Of a stretch of DNA of 64,000 bases, positions 17,783 through 27,243 are shown piece after piece; within the stretch, counting starts at the first letter, position 1; each line of letters starts with the position of its first letter. The position numbers and the translations under genes were made by a program. Source of the DNA: Chloroflexota bacterium (GTDB taxonomy: Bacteria > Chloroflexota > Anaerolineae > UBA1429); the NCBI GenBank assembly GCA_019873625.1, contig JAIOAW010000001.1:186001-250000 (forward strand), given 5' to 3'. A model generated the notes under the pieces. That model worked only from the letters and a program-made list of their open reading frames with translations, had not been told where the DNA came from and did no database searches.

Positions 17783-17819
17783 AACACTCCCGCAGGTTCA
17801 AAGCCTGCGGGAGGGTGTT
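17783..17819. repeat. CTCCCGCAGG-ttcaaag-CCTGCGGGAG palindrome, copy A
   Basis: Arms AACAC-TCCCGCAGG and CCTGCGGGA-GGGTGTT around a 7-base loop. The same core is found at 53602-53629 and 58041-58069, always between genes. It probably acts as a transcription stop after the kinase gene, but no poly-T follows. Confidence 0.7.
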
Positions 17820-17846
17820 GTGGCGCCCTTCAACTCGCACGCCCGT

Positions 17847-17875
17847 TTGACGCGGCTACCCGCTTTGTGGTAACG
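17847..17875 (+). promoter_or_regulatory. Possible promoter of the GH57 gene
   Basis: TTGACG (17847-17852), 17 bases, then GTAACG (17870-17875), or TAACGT one base later. The -10 match is weak; the start codon is at 17908. Confidence 0.35.
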
Positions 17876-17907
17876 TAACGGCACTTTACGAACCTTGGGG
17901 GTGCTCT

Positions 17908-19638
17908 GTGGCAGACGAGGGTGAGATAAAGCAAGGGGCGATAGGAGCCTTTTCGTTGGTGCTCCACACGCATTTGCCCTATTGCCGCAAGGCGGGGCGC
18001 TGGCCTCACGGCGAAGAATGGCTCCACGAGGCCCTCGCCGAGACCTATGTGCCGCTCCTCGATGCCCTGTATGACCTCCGCGATGAGGGCATCCCTTTCC
18101 GGCTCACGATCAACCTGACGCCCGTCCTCCTCGAGCAACTGGCCGACGCTGATGTGCAGGCGCATTTCGTCGAGTTCCTCGACCAAGAGATTGCTGCGGC
18201 CCAAAACGACCAGGCGCGCTTTACCGCCTCCGGCGAGGCCCACTTGGCCTACTTGGCCCGCTTTTATGAGGCCTTCTACCAGCGCGTGCGCACCACGTTC
18301 GTCGAGCGGTTTGAGGGCGATGTGGTGAGGGCCTTTCGCAACCTCCAGGATGCGGGGTTCATCGAAATCATCACCTGCGCCGCCACGCACGGCTATTTGC
18401 CCTTGTTGAGCCGCGATTCCTCCATCTATGCCCAACTCAAGGCGGCTGTGGAGAGTTATGAGCGCCATTTCGGCAGGCGGCCGCGCGCCGTGTGGCTGCC
18501 CGAGTGCGCCTACCGCCCCGCCAAGCAGGATGACGACGGCACCTGGCGCCCCGGGTTAGAGGAGTTCCTCGCCGGGTTGGGGCTGCGCTGCTTTTTCGCC
18601 GAGACCAAGGCCATCGTCGGCGTGCGCACCGTGGAGGCGGAGGTAGAGGTCGAATCTTTGCCCCTCGGCCCCTATGGCGAGGCGGAACGGCGCTATCGCG
18701 TCACGGTGGGCAAGGGCACCGTCTCCAAAGGGACGACGTTTTCGGCCTATTACGTCGTCAACCACGAGGGCGAGGTAACCGATCCGCCCGTTGCCGTCAT
18801 CGGGCGCAATGAGCGCACCGGGATGCAGGTATGGTCGGCCTCATGGGGGTACCCGGGCGACCCCGATTACCGCGAGTTCCATCGCAAAGACCCCGTCTCG
18901 GGCCTGCAATATTGGCGCGTCACGGGGCCGAACGTGGATTTGGGGCAAAAGGACCTCTACCACCCCGATTGGGCCGCGGCCAAAGTGCGCCAGCATGCCG
19001 CCCACTTTGCCGGCCTCGTCAAAGGCCTTCTCCGCGAATATCACGACCAATCCGGCGAGTATGGGCTGATCTCTTCGAATTACGATACGGAACTCTTTGG
19101 CCACTGGTGGTTCGAGGGCATTTCTTGGATCCAAGAGATGCTCAGGGCCTTGGCGCACGATGAGGCGGTGCATCTGACGACGGCAAGCGAGTATTTGGAA
19201 GCCCACCCTCCGCGCGAGACCATCGCGCTCGCCGAAGGCTCCTGGGGGGCCGGGGGCACCCATTGGACCTGGGATAACGACGATACGCACTGGGTGTGGC
19301 CTCTCATCCATGAGGCCGAGCGGCGTATGGAGGGCCTGGTGGCGCGTTACCCGCGCCCCGAGCCGGAGGCGGAGGCCGCGCTCAACCAAGCCGGGCGCGA
19401 ATTACTGCTCCTCGAGGCGAGCGATTGGCCGTTCCTGATCACCACCGGCCAGGCCCGCGAGTACGCCACGGAGCGATTTCGCACCCATTTAGACCGTTTT
19501 CAGCGCTTGGCCTCCCTCCTAGAGGAGGGAGATGTGGCCGCCGCGTACGCCTTGGCGGGCGAGTGGTACGAATTGGATAAAGTCTTTCCAGATTTGGACT
19601 ATCGGTGGTTTGCGGCGCGGCAAGGGCAGGCGCGATGA
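17908..19638 (+). CDS. GH57 1,4-alpha-glucan branching enzyme-like protein
   Basis: A glycoside hydrolase family 57 protein of 576 residues, most like thermophile branching enzymes that create alpha-1,6 branches in glycogen. Motif 1 is HTHLPY (20-25), the nucleophile Glu199 is in WLPECAY, and the acid Asp393 is in YDTELFGHWW, followed by a helical C-terminal domain. The start is a GTG at 17908. It probably works with the glucan phosphorylase at 40.5 kb. Amylase or amylopullulanase activity is possible within the family, but length and motif 3 favour branching. A regulator gene follows 51 bases downstream. Confidence 0.9.
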   Translation: MADEGEIKQGAIGAFSLVLHTHLPYCRKAGRWPHGEEWLHEALAETYVPLLDALYDLRDEGIPFRLTINLTPVLLEQLADADVQAHFVEFLDQEIAAAQNDQARFTASGEAHLAYLARFYEAFYQRVRTTFVERFEGDVVRAFRNLQDAGFIEIITCAATHGYLPLLSRDSSIYAQLKAAVESYERHFGRRPRAVWLPECAYRPAKQDDDGTWRPGLEEFLAGLGLRCFFAETKAIVGVRTVEAEVEVESLPLGPYGEAERRYRVTVGKGTVSKGTTFSAYYVVNHEGEVTDPPVAVIGRNERTGMQVWSASWGYPGDPDYREFHRKDPVSGLQYWRVTGPNVDLGQKDLYHPDWAAAKVRQHAAHFAGLVKGLLREYHDQSGEYGLISSNYDTELFGHWWFEGISWIQEMLRALAHDEAVHLTTASEYLEAHPPRETIALAEGSWGAGGTHWTWDNDDTHWVWPLIHEAERRMEGLVARYPRPEPEAEAALNQAGRELLLLEASDWPFLITTGQAREYATERFRTHLDRFQRLASLLEEGDVAAAYALAGEWYELDKVFPDLDYRWFAARQGQAR

Positions 19639-19689
19639 GCCACCCCCTTTATGTCGCGCAAGGGGATTGGGCAAGGAGGCCTTGTGGCC

Positions 19690-20778
19690 ATGAGAAGTAG
19701 ACAGGCAAAGCCGCTTTATTCCCTCATCGTCGAGGATATCGTCCAAAAGATCGCCTCGGGCGCCCTCAAGCCCGGCGAGAAACTGGCCAGCGAGCGGATG
19801 CTGTGCGACCAGTACGGCGTGAGCCAAATCACCGTCCGCCGCGCCTTGCGCGAACTCGCCCTGGATGGCTACCTTTACCCGCGCCACGGGCTGGGGTGGT
19901 TCGTCAACGAACGACACGAGGCGGAACCCTTTGGCCGCCACGCCGCGCTCTTGGCGAGCGGCTTGGATGCGCCCCTCGCGGAGATTGTCCGGCGCGTTTC
20001 CGAAGAGTTAATGCCTCAGCAAGTGCCCCTGCGGGTGGCCTTTGCGCCGGACGATTTGGCCTCGCGCAAGAACCTCCTTGATCAGGTGGCCGCCAGCGGG
20101 GCCGCCCTGATCCTCCTCGCCGTGGAAGGAGAAGAGCGCTCCCTGGCCAAGCGATATGCCTACTTTTTGTCAGGGCTAGATGTGCCCACCCTCCTTTTGC
20201 TGCGCGATGTGCCCGATTTGCCCGTGCCCGCCGTGGTGCTCGACGAACAGGCCGCTATGGAACGCCTGACGCACCACGTGCTCGATTTGGGGCACCGCCG
20301 CATCGTCTATGTGGGCACCGATCCCTCGACCACGGCGGGGTGGCGCCGCTACCGTGGGTTCGCCAGCACTCTATGGGCCGAAGGCCTCGAACTGCCGCTC
20401 GATTGGGTTTTCTCGGCCCCTCTTACAGATAGGGCCGAAGCGGCGCGTTTTTGCCAGGCGATGGAAGCGCCCCAGCGCCCCACAGCCATCGTATGCGCCA
20501 CCGATACCCAAGCTGCCCAGGCCATGGCCCTCTTGCGCACGCTCGGCCTGCGTTGCCCGCATGATGTCGCCATCGCCGCCCTGGGAGATAGCCCCTTTGC
20601 CGCCTGGCTGCCCTCGCCGCTCACCGCCTTCCGCTTTGACCTGGAGGCGCTGGCCGCCCAAACGGCGGCCCTCGCCCGAGAGATCCTCGCTGGCCGCGCC
20701 GTACAAAGCGTGCGCATTACCGGCGAACTCATCGTGCGCGAGAGTTGCGGCGCGGCGCTCAAAGGCCGCCCTTCGTAA
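19690..20778 (+). CDS. GntR-type repressor with LacI-like sensor domain
   Basis: A transcription regulator of about 362 residues. An N-terminal GntR winged helix-turn-helix (ERMLCDQYGVSQITVRRAL, about residues 36-54) binds DNA, and the remainder is a periplasmic-binding-protein-like sensor as in LacI and AraR, with VVLDEQ, LGHRRIVYVG and ICATDTQA landmarks. Such proteins usually respond to sugars. AAGGAGG lies 10 bases before the ATG at 19690 and 4 before the GTG at 19684; the upstream ATG at 19651 lacks a ribosome site. Its position after a glucan enzyme suggests carbohydrate control. No operator pair could be identified. Confidence 0.9.
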   Translation: MRSRQAKPLYSLIVEDIVQKIASGALKPGEKLASERMLCDQYGVSQITVRRALRELALDGYLYPRHGLGWFVNERHEAEPFGRHAALLASGLDAPLAEIVRRVSEELMPQQVPLRVAFAPDDLASRKNLLDQVAASGAALILLAVEGEERSLAKRYAYFLSGLDVPTLLLLRDVPDLPVPAVVLDEQAAMERLTHHVLDLGHRRIVYVGTDPSTTAGWRRYRGFASTLWAEGLELPLDWVFSAPLTDRAEAARFCQAMEAPQRPTAIVCATDTQAAQAMALLRTLGLRCPHDVAIAALGDSPFAAWLPSPLTAFRFDLEALAAQTAALAREILAGRAVQSVRITGELIVRESCGAALKGRPS

Positions 20779-20800
20779 GCCATTCTCCCTGGGAGGGTTG

Positions 20801-22084
20801 ATGCAGGCCCCCGAACCTCACCTTGTTGATTGCGCCTTGCCCCCAGGCTTGCACCTGCGCCGCGCTGCCACACCCGAGGATGTGCACGCCGTGCTCGAGG
20901 CCCACCTCGCCTCTTTCGATGAGGAAGATCGGCTCGGCCTGGAGTGGAAACTGCTCCATCGCCCCCAGCACGACCCCGCCGACCTCCTTTTGGTGGAGGA
21001 TACCTCAACGGGCCAGGTGGTTTCTTCCGTCAGCCTCGTCAAAGAGACGTGGACCTATGAGGGGATTCCCCTGAGGGTGGGGGAGGTGGGCATCGTCTCC
21101 ACCCGGCCAGACTACCGCAAACAGGGCCTAGTGCGCACCCTGTTCAAGGCGTATCATCACCTCGCGCTCCGCGAGGGGTGCCTCCTCTCGGTCATCGCGG
21201 GGATTCCCTATTTCTACCGCCAATTCGGCTACGCCTACGCCCTGCCGATGGGCGGCGGCTGGCGGCTGTATGCGGAGCAAATCCCCGCGCCGCAAGAAGG
21301 GGAGCCAAGCCGTTACGCAGTGCGCCGGGCAGGCGAGGGGGATATGCCGGCCCTCCAGGCGCTTTACCGCGCCGCTACGCAGGGCCTCTGTGTGGCCCCT
21401 GTGTTGGAGGGGGATATCTGGGCTTACCAAGATAACCTGCCTGAAGCAGCCTCCGAGCGTAAGGAGACCTATCTCCTCGAGGAAAATGGCCGCCCTTGCG
21501 GTTATTGGCGCATCAATGCGAACGAGGGGGGATGGGATAAGGGCGTGGTCTTTCAGGCAGTTTACCTCCCTCACCGCGAGATGTGCCTAGAGGCCCTGCG
21601 CTTCGCCAGGGCGCTCGCCCTCACGCGCCAAGAGCATACCATCACGCTCCAAGTGCCACTCGATATCCCTCTGGCGCAAACGATGCGCGATTTCGGCGCG
21701 CAGGCCGTGCGCGGCTATGCCTGGTATGTGCGCGTGCTCGACCCGGTGCGCTTGATGTTCACCATCGCCCCGGCCCTCGAGGCGAGGCTGGCGCAATCGC
21801 CCTTTGCGGGGTTCGATGGCGCCCTACGCCTTAGCCTCTACCGGGAGGCGCTCCTCCTTCGCTTTCGCCAGGGGAGGCTCCATTCGGTTTCTCTCTCGCC
21901 CGATACGCACAACGCGGATATCCGCCTCCCGCCCGAGGTCGCGCCGATGGAGTGGTTGGGGTATCGGAGCATAGAAGAGATCCTCTCTTGGTGGCCCGAT
22001 GCCAGTTGCCGCGACCGCACCAAAGAGCGGCTGGCAGATATCCTCTTCCCCAAAAGGCCCTCGTGGGTGCCCTCCACCCTATAA
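20801..22084 (+). CDS. Eis-like GNAT N-acetyltransferase
   Basis: A 427-residue member of the Eis family: an N-terminal GNAT domain with the acetyl-CoA loop in RPDYRKQGLVRTL (about residues 107-119) and the PYFYRQFGY segment, a second degenerate GNAT region and a C-terminal sterol-carrier-like domain. Eis proteins acetylate amines, including aminoglycosides and lysine side chains; the physiological substrate here is unknown. The frame is open upstream inside the regulator gene, but the ATG at 20801 with GGGAGG 5 bases before it is the clear start. It lies 22 bases after the GntR gene and is likely co-transcribed with it. Confidence 0.88.
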   Translation: MQAPEPHLVDCALPPGLHLRRAATPEDVHAVLEAHLASFDEEDRLGLEWKLLHRPQHDPADLLLVEDTSTGQVVSSVSLVKETWTYEGIPLRVGEVGIVSTRPDYRKQGLVRTLFKAYHHLALREGCLLSVIAGIPYFYRQFGYAYALPMGGGWRLYAEQIPAPQEGEPSRYAVRRAGEGDMPALQALYRAATQGLCVAPVLEGDIWAYQDNLPEAASERKETYLLEENGRPCGYWRINANEGGWDKGVVFQAVYLPHREMCLEALRFARALALTRQEHTITLQVPLDIPLAQTMRDFGAQAVRGYAWYVRVLDPVRLMFTIAPALEARLAQSPFAGFDGALRLSLYREALLLRFRQGRLHSVSLSPDTHNADIRLPPEVAPMEWLGYRSIEEILSWWPDASCRDRTKERLADILFPKRPSWVPSTL

Positions 22085-22122
22085 TCGAACCGTATGCGCA
22101 CAGGTTGAGGGAGTAACCGGAG

Positions 22123-23874
22123 ATGTTCACGACACCTCGACGCCCTGACATGCTCTTGCGCCTCATCTTGGCGGCGTTGTGCGCCCTGCTCCTCGTCTCG
22201 CCGGCGCGCCCTTTGGCGGCCGGCCCAGCGGAGCCGCCCATAGCGCTCTCCGAGGCCCTTCCCAATCGCCCCACGAAAATGGATTCCGCCATCGCCCGCG
22301 TGGCGCGCTGGAGCGCTTCCCCCGCCCTGGCCGAAGAAGCGGCCCGCGCCGCCGGGTTGCCCCTCGAAGGGGGGCGAGTTCAAGTTCACCTGGTCATCGC
22401 CGAAGGCGCGCGGGAGGCCGTATCCAAAGCCATCGAACAGGCCGGCGGTGTGGTTACCGGCCAAACCGAGGGCGGCCGGCGCTTGCAGGCTTGGCTCCCC
22501 GTCGGGGCGCTTGCGCCTCTGGCCGCCCGCGAAGACGTCTATATGATCCGCCAGGCCACGTTCGCCGAGCCGCTGGAAGGGGCCTTTACCTCCGAAGGGG
22601 TGGCGGCAAGCGGGGCTGAGGCCTGGCACGCCGAGGGGTGGCTGGGGCAAGGGGTGCGCATCGGCATCATTGACGTGGGGTTCCAGGGCTACCAGAGCCT
22701 CTTGGGGAGCGAACTCCCGGCGAGCGTCGTCGCCAAGAATTTTGTAGATGGCCAAACGGACGCCCAAGTGGATGGGACCACCCCGCACGGCACGGCCTGC
22801 GCCGAAATTGTGCACGATATGGCCCCTGGCGCGGCGCTCTATTTGGCCAAAATCCTCACAGACGTGGACCTGGCCGAGGCCGTGGCCTGGCTGAAGGATG
22901 TGCAACACGTGCGGATCATCTCGACTTCGCTGGGGTTCTTCAACCTCTCCCCCGGCGATGGCACAGGGCCTCTTGCGGATTTGGCGCGCTCCGCCGAACA
23001 GGCGGGCATCCTTTGGGTTACGGCGGCGGGCAACTACCGCGAAACGCACTGGGGCGGACCGTGGCTGGACCAAGATGGCGATTTGAAATTGGAATTCGGC
23101 CCCAACCTAGAGACGAACCGCATCCAAATCGCGGGGACATACTATTTGCCGGGCGGAACCCACCTGCGCGCCTATTTGCGCTGGAGCGACTGGACGACCG
23201 CCAACCAGGATTACGATCTTTTCATCTTCCGATGGACCGGCAGTTACTGGGATTCCGAACACCCAATAGCCTCAAGCACCAACCCACAGACGGGCGCGCC
23301 TGGGCAAACCCCCACGGAATACGCCGAGGGGTGGACTTATGGCGTGCCCACGGAATATGCGGTGGTCATCCAGCGGTATAACGCCTCGCGGGCTGTACAA
23401 TTCGAGTTGTTCGTGCCCGATGCGGATAGGCTGCAATCTTCCGTCTACGCCCGCAGCCTCGCCAACTTGGCAGATGCCCCTTCGGCGCTCACCGTGGGCG
23501 CGGTGTGGCGCAGCGCCCCCTATGGTCAGGAACCCTATAGTTCCGAGGGGCCGACGAACGGCCCGGGCGGGTCAGCGAGCGGCGGATTCCCCAAGCCGGA
23601 CCTCGCCGCCTATGACGCCGTCTCCACCCTTTCGTGGGGAGAGTTCGCCGGCACCTCGGCCTCGACGCCGCACGTGGCCGGGGCGGCGGCCATCGTGATG
23701 AGCGCCTACCCAACCTGGTCGGCGGCGCAGATTCGCGCCTTTCTCGAGGGGCGCGCCGTAGATATGGGCAGCCCCGGCCGAGATACCCAATATGGCTACG
23801 GGCGCCTTTACCTCGGCGCGCCTCCTCTTGTGAACATCAAGATGCGCCTCTGGCTGCCCTTGATTCGGCGCTAG
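22123..23874 (+). CDS. Secreted subtilisin-like serine protease (S8) with LWLPLIRR tail
   Basis: A 583-residue exported protease. The signal peptide spans about residues 1-33, and a propeptide-like region reaches to about 150. The catalytic triad is Asp184 (IIDVGFQ), His222 (PHGTACAEI) and Ser512 (GTSASTPH), with the oxyanion Asn in VTAAGNY. An insertion of about 100 residues between the Asn and the Ser forms a beta-rich pre-peptidase-like domain. The last residues are MRLWLPLIRR after a short linker. Very similar endings occur on two other exported proteins in the window (25131-27038 and 48740-51004), suggesting a shared sorting or anchoring signal. Confidence 0.92.
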   Translation: MFTTPRRPDMLLRLILAALCALLLVSPARPLAAGPAEPPIALSEALPNRPTKMDSAIARVARWSASPALAEEAARAAGLPLEGGRVQVHLVIAEGAREAVSKAIEQAGGVVTGQTEGGRRLQAWLPVGALAPLAAREDVYMIRQATFAEPLEGAFTSEGVAASGAEAWHAEGWLGQGVRIGIIDVGFQGYQSLLGSELPASVVAKNFVDGQTDAQVDGTTPHGTACAEIVHDMAPGAALYLAKILTDVDLAEAVAWLKDVQHVRIISTSLGFFNLSPGDGTGPLADLARSAEQAGILWVTAAGNYRETHWGGPWLDQDGDLKLEFGPNLETNRIQIAGTYYLPGGTHLRAYLRWSDWTTANQDYDLFIFRWTGSYWDSEHPIASSTNPQTGAPGQTPTEYAEGWTYGVPTEYAVVIQRYNASRAVQFELFVPDADRLQSSVYARSLANLADAPSALTVGAVWRSAPYGQEPYSSEGPTNGPGGSASGGFPKPDLAAYDAVSTLSWGEFAGTSASTPHVAGAAAIVMSAYPTWSAAQIRAFLEGRAVDMGSPGRDTQYGYGRLYLGAPPLVNIKMRLWLPLIRR

Positions 23875-23880
23875 GCGCCC

Positions 23881-25029
23881 TTAGCGGCGCATCCCCGGCG
23901 GCATAGGCGGCATCGGGTAGGGCCTGGGCGGGTTCAAGATCGGCCCACGGGTGATCTCGAGTGCATCCCGATCCGGCAAAGGCGGGAAGGGCGCCGTGGG
24001 CAGCGTCTGATACCAGTAGGCCACCGAGGCGATATCGTCCTGCAAGGGCAGATACCGAAAGCCCGAACGCCACCCTAGGGCCTGGATGGTGACGCGCAGG
24101 TCGCGCTCGAAGCGGATGGGGTCGGTGATGTGCCAGCGGTACATCCCAAAGCGCGTCTGCGAATCATACAGGCCGTCTGGGCGGATCACCTGGCACAGGC
24201 CGGAGTAGGGCGTGGTGAACTCCTCGTACTGGTGCGTTTCGCGGTTCTCAAAGTTGTAAGAGCCGCAGAAATAGTCCTCCGTGCCCGTGCCGCAGATGGT
24301 GGGCCACTCGTCGTCGCCATCAATGTAGAACTTGATCTCCCCTTCGCCCCACCAGCCCGCGCTGTTAGACCCCCAGGCCATATAGGTGCCCACATAGTGC
24401 CCTTGACCTTTGACGCCATCGAGGATGGTATAGACCTCTTTATAGGGCAAGGGGTTCACGCGGCGGAACTGGGCGTGAAAGTAGGCGCAATCCTCCGGTA
24501 CCTCGGTGAGGGTGTAGTTGATCTGGTAATACAGGGTTTGGCGGTCGTCATCCAGGTTGGTCATCGTGATGCGGCAGCGCTTGCGGAAGGGCATCTCCCA
24601 ATAGCAGTTGAAGGCCGAGCCGGGGTTCACGCACACGGCGAGCGATCGCACCGGCGCATAGCGGCACCAGCCGTTGGCAAAGAAATCCCCCAGGGGCACC
24701 TCCACCGAAGGCTGCTCCTGGTCATCCCAATAGATGCGCAGGATGAAAAAGCGCCAGTGGCCGGTGGGGGTCATCCAAATCTGCTGGATGGCGCCTTGCC
24801 CCTGGATATCCGCCAGGGTAAAGGTCTCGCCCGGCTCGATGCGGATGGAGGGCGAAATCTTCCAGCCGCGGCCCAGGTCGCGGGCGCAGGGGGCGCCGGT
24901 GCCATCGGTGGCCATGCCGCCCGCGCCCTTTTCGCCCGTAAAGTTTTCAGGGCTGATGGAGCGCGTTTGCGCCTTGGAAAGGCGCGAGAGGTTGCCAAGG
25001 TGCATACCGAGGCCGTTAAAGGGAGACAT
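23881..25029 (-). CDS. GH172 (DUF2961) family glycosidase
   Basis: A 382-residue protein of the former DUF2961 group, now glycoside hydrolase family 172, whose characterised members act on fructofuranose or arabinofuranose linkages. The conserved acid pair appears in EGEIKFYIDGD and GTGTEDYF (about residues 231-260), with WGSNSAGWWGEG before them. It has no signal peptide, so it acts inside the cell or leaves by another route. An AAGGAGG ribosome site precedes the ATG at 25029. It follows the LVIVD gene on the same strand after 101 bases. The exact substrate is not readable. Confidence 0.88.
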   Translation of the reverse strand: MSPFNGLGMHLGNLSRLSKAQTRSISPENFTGEKGAGGMATDGTGAPCARDLGRGWKISPSIRIEPGETFTLADIQGQGAIQQIWMTPTGHWRFFILRIYWDDQEQPSVEVPLGDFFANGWCRYAPVRSLAVCVNPGSAFNCYWEMPFRKRCRITMTNLDDDRQTLYYQINYTLTEVPEDCAYFHAQFRRVNPLPYKEVYTILDGVKGQGHYVGTYMAWGSNSAGWWGEGEIKFYIDGDDEWPTICGTGTEDYFCGSYNFENRETHQYEEFTTPYSGLCQVIRPDGLYDSQTRFGMYRWHITDPIRFERDLRVTIQALGWRSGFRYLPLQDDIASVAYWYQTLPTAPFPPLPDRDALEITRGPILNPPRPYPMPPMPPGMRR

Positions 25030-25130
25030 AGGCAGTTACCTCCTTCTCTGAGTTGGGGGCATTATGCCGTGAAGGAGAGTGGGTGGCAAGGGAGGAAAGG
25101 CCATACAACGCCTCTCGTTATTGGATTGTC

Positions 25131-27038
25131 TCAGTACCCGGAGGATATAGCGGGCAGATAGGCTCTTTTCCCAACTTCCCCCGCAAAACGCAAGATAGCA
25201 AGCCCTCCTGCCTCGAGGGTTACGTAGATATAGCCCGCCCTGATCGCCACGCCAAGAGCAGCCCCTGGCGTTTTATAAGTGTCTATGAGTTTCGGCTGCG
25301 CCGGGTTAGAGACATCAATCACCCAAAGAACCTCGGATCCGTCCGCGACATACGCATATCCTCTTCCTACAACCACATCCTCGGCAAATCCTTCAAAATC
25401 ATAAGCGCCCACTCCCATTGGGTGTGCCGGATCTGAAATGTCAACGATCCACAAGCCTTCACTTCCGTTAGCGATATAGGCATACCCTCCTGCAACCGTT
25501 ATACCTTCTCCACGGCCAGGCATGGCATAAGCCCCCACCTCCTGTGGATGCATCGGGTTTGAAACGTCAATCACTCGCAAGCCCAAGCCGTAACCCGTTA
25601 CGTAAGCGTAGTGATTCGAAACGGCGATAGCCGTGGCCCAATTCACCCCTTCGTACCATCCCACTTCAAAGGGGTTTGCCGGATCCGAGACATCAATAAT
25701 CCTCAAGCCCGAGGCTTCGGCCACGACATAAGCATAATTGTCTTCTAAGGCCACATCCAAAGTGGGAGACGGCGGAACATAGGCCCCTATTTCAAACGGA
25801 TCCGCCGGACTCGAAATATCAATAATCCGTAACCCCTGTTCATAAGCCGTCACGTAAGCATAATCTCCGCGCACAGCCACACTGAAGAAAGCAGAGGTAG
25901 CGTAGAACCCTATCTTTATCGGATTTTTTGGATCCAGCACTGAAAACACATAGAGACCTCTATCATCCGTAAGATAGGCATAACCCTTTGCGATCGCCAC
26001 TCCATGTGCATAAGCCGGCACTTCATAGGAAGACAACTCCATTGGTTGTGCGCGGTTCGAGATATCTATCACTCGCAATCCCGCCTCACCGTCTGCAACA
26101 TAAGCGTACTCTCCCGCAATTGTTGCACCATAGACAAAACTCGGCATCTCGCTCAGACCTTCTCGTATAGGATGGGCGGGGTCCGAGACGTCAATCACAT
26201 AAAATTGATCATAATCCGTTATGTAAATGTAATTGTCTCTGACGATCATCGAGGTTATGAAAGCGCTGCCCGAAGGTACTGTATAACATCCCACTTCTAT
26301 TGGCATTGTGGGATTGGAGATATCCAAAATATGGAAGCCCATCCCATTCGATACATAAGCGTATTTCCCAGCGATGACTACCTTGGATGGAATTTCCGGC
26401 ATATCATAGAAGCCAATCTCTACCGGATGCGCGGGGTCCGAGATATCCAGCACTCGCAAACCTGCATCCCAATCCGCCACATACGCATAAGCCCCTGATA
26501 CGGCCACCCCTGTTGCCATTGCCGGCAGGTCATAACTTCCTACCTCCGTAGGATTTAGCGGATCAACAACCGAAAGTACTCGCAGCCTATTCGTCGTATT
26601 CACCAAAAAGGCAAAACTTTTCGCCAACGCCATACAAGTGTAACCCAATGTCTCGAATTCTCTCACGATCTCAGGGTGTTGCGGATCGATAATATCTAGT
26701 ACGTACAGATCGCTACCCGAACTGGCATAGATATAACCTCTTACCATCGTTACATTAAAGATAGGGTTGGGAAGAAGGTGACTCTGCCCTACCACGAAGG
26801 GATGGGTCGGATCCGAAATATCCAGAACGACCACCCTATGTCCTATCCCCATATAGACATAATCCCCCCGAACCGTCGCGGAATATGCCAATCCCCCAAT
26901 CTGCCCCACGAACTCCACGTTGTGCCCGCTTTGGGCCGCCTCTGGCCCTCCCTTCGGCTCCTGTGCTGCCACCGCCCCGCTGATGACAAGCCCAACCACA
27001 ACCCATAAGGTCAGAAAGATTGCCCCGCGTTTTTTCAT
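25131..27038 (-). CDS. Secreted LVIVD-repeat beta-propeller protein
   Basis: A 635-residue exported protein with a signal peptide at about residues 1-25. It contains 14 tandem repeats of about 42 residues with the LVIVD pattern (for example YAYVADWDAGLRVLDISDP), the last one partial; 14 would suit two seven-bladed propellers. The tail is KRAYLPAISSGY, resembling the endings of the subtilase and the SpoIID protein. No catalytic residues are evident, so binding or adhesion is likely. The DNA is clearly less GC-rich than its neighbours and uses more A/T-ending codons, which suggests a different history or relaxed selection. It has its own promoter. Confidence 0.88.
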   Translation of the reverse strand: MKKRGAIFLTLWVVVGLVISGAVAAQEPKGGPEAAQSGHNVEFVGQIGGLAYSATVRGDYVYMGIGHRVVVLDISDPTHPFVVGQSHLLPNPIFNVTMVRGYIYASSGSDLYVLDIIDPQHPEIVREFETLGYTCMALAKSFAFLVNTTNRLRVLSVVDPLNPTEVGSYDLPAMATGVAVSGAYAYVADWDAGLRVLDISDPAHPVEIGFYDMPEIPSKVVIAGKYAYVSNGMGFHILDISNPTMPIEVGCYTVPSGSAFITSMIVRDNYIYITDYDQFYVIDVSDPAHPIREGLSEMPSFVYGATIAGEYAYVADGEAGLRVIDISNRAQPMELSSYEVPAYAHGVAIAKGYAYLTDDRGLYVFSVLDPKNPIKIGFYATSAFFSVAVRGDYAYVTAYEQGLRIIDISSPADPFEIGAYVPPSPTLDVALEDNYAYVVAEASGLRIIDVSDPANPFEVGWYEGVNWATAIAVSNHYAYVTGYGLGLRVIDVSNPMHPQEVGAYAMPGRGEGITVAGGYAYIANGSEGLWIVDISDPAHPMGVGAYDFEGFAEDVVVGRGYAYVADGSEVLWVIDVSNPAQPKLIDTYKTPGAALGVAIRAGYIYVTLEAGGLAILRFAGEVGKRAYLPAISSGY

Positions 27039-27135
27039 CGTTGGCCCCCTATAAAAAGCCTTGCGGACACCAAACCTCTATGCAAAAAAACAACGCAACA
27101 AAGGGATTACGAAAGTAGCCACCTTTCTGGTTGGG

Positions 27136-27164
27136 AAAATAGACAGAAAAGAGAGGAATGTCAA
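27136..27164 (-). promoter_or_regulatory. Promoter of the LVIVD gene
   Basis: On the minus strand TTGACA (27164-27159), 17 bases, TATTTT (27141-27136), in an A/T-rich gap of 205 bases that otherwise shows no gene. The untranslated leader is about 90 bases. Confidence 0.6.
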
Positions 27165-27243
27165 GCGAAAAGGGGCCTATAAAGGTGTGGCGAACCCTAT
27201 TTTTTCCTTAGGGGGTGTAAGAATTTAGAAAATGCCGTTAAGG

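Noticed and set aside
20309-20800. Upstream extension of the Eis-like acetyltransferase frame
   Set aside because: It lies in another frame of the GntR regulator gene; the ATG at 20801 has a good ribosome site and begins the conserved domain.
25131-27038. Tandem repetition read as CRISPR or satellite DNA
   Set aside because: The periodicity is in the protein (LVIVD repeats) within one open frame; the DNA copies diverge freely.
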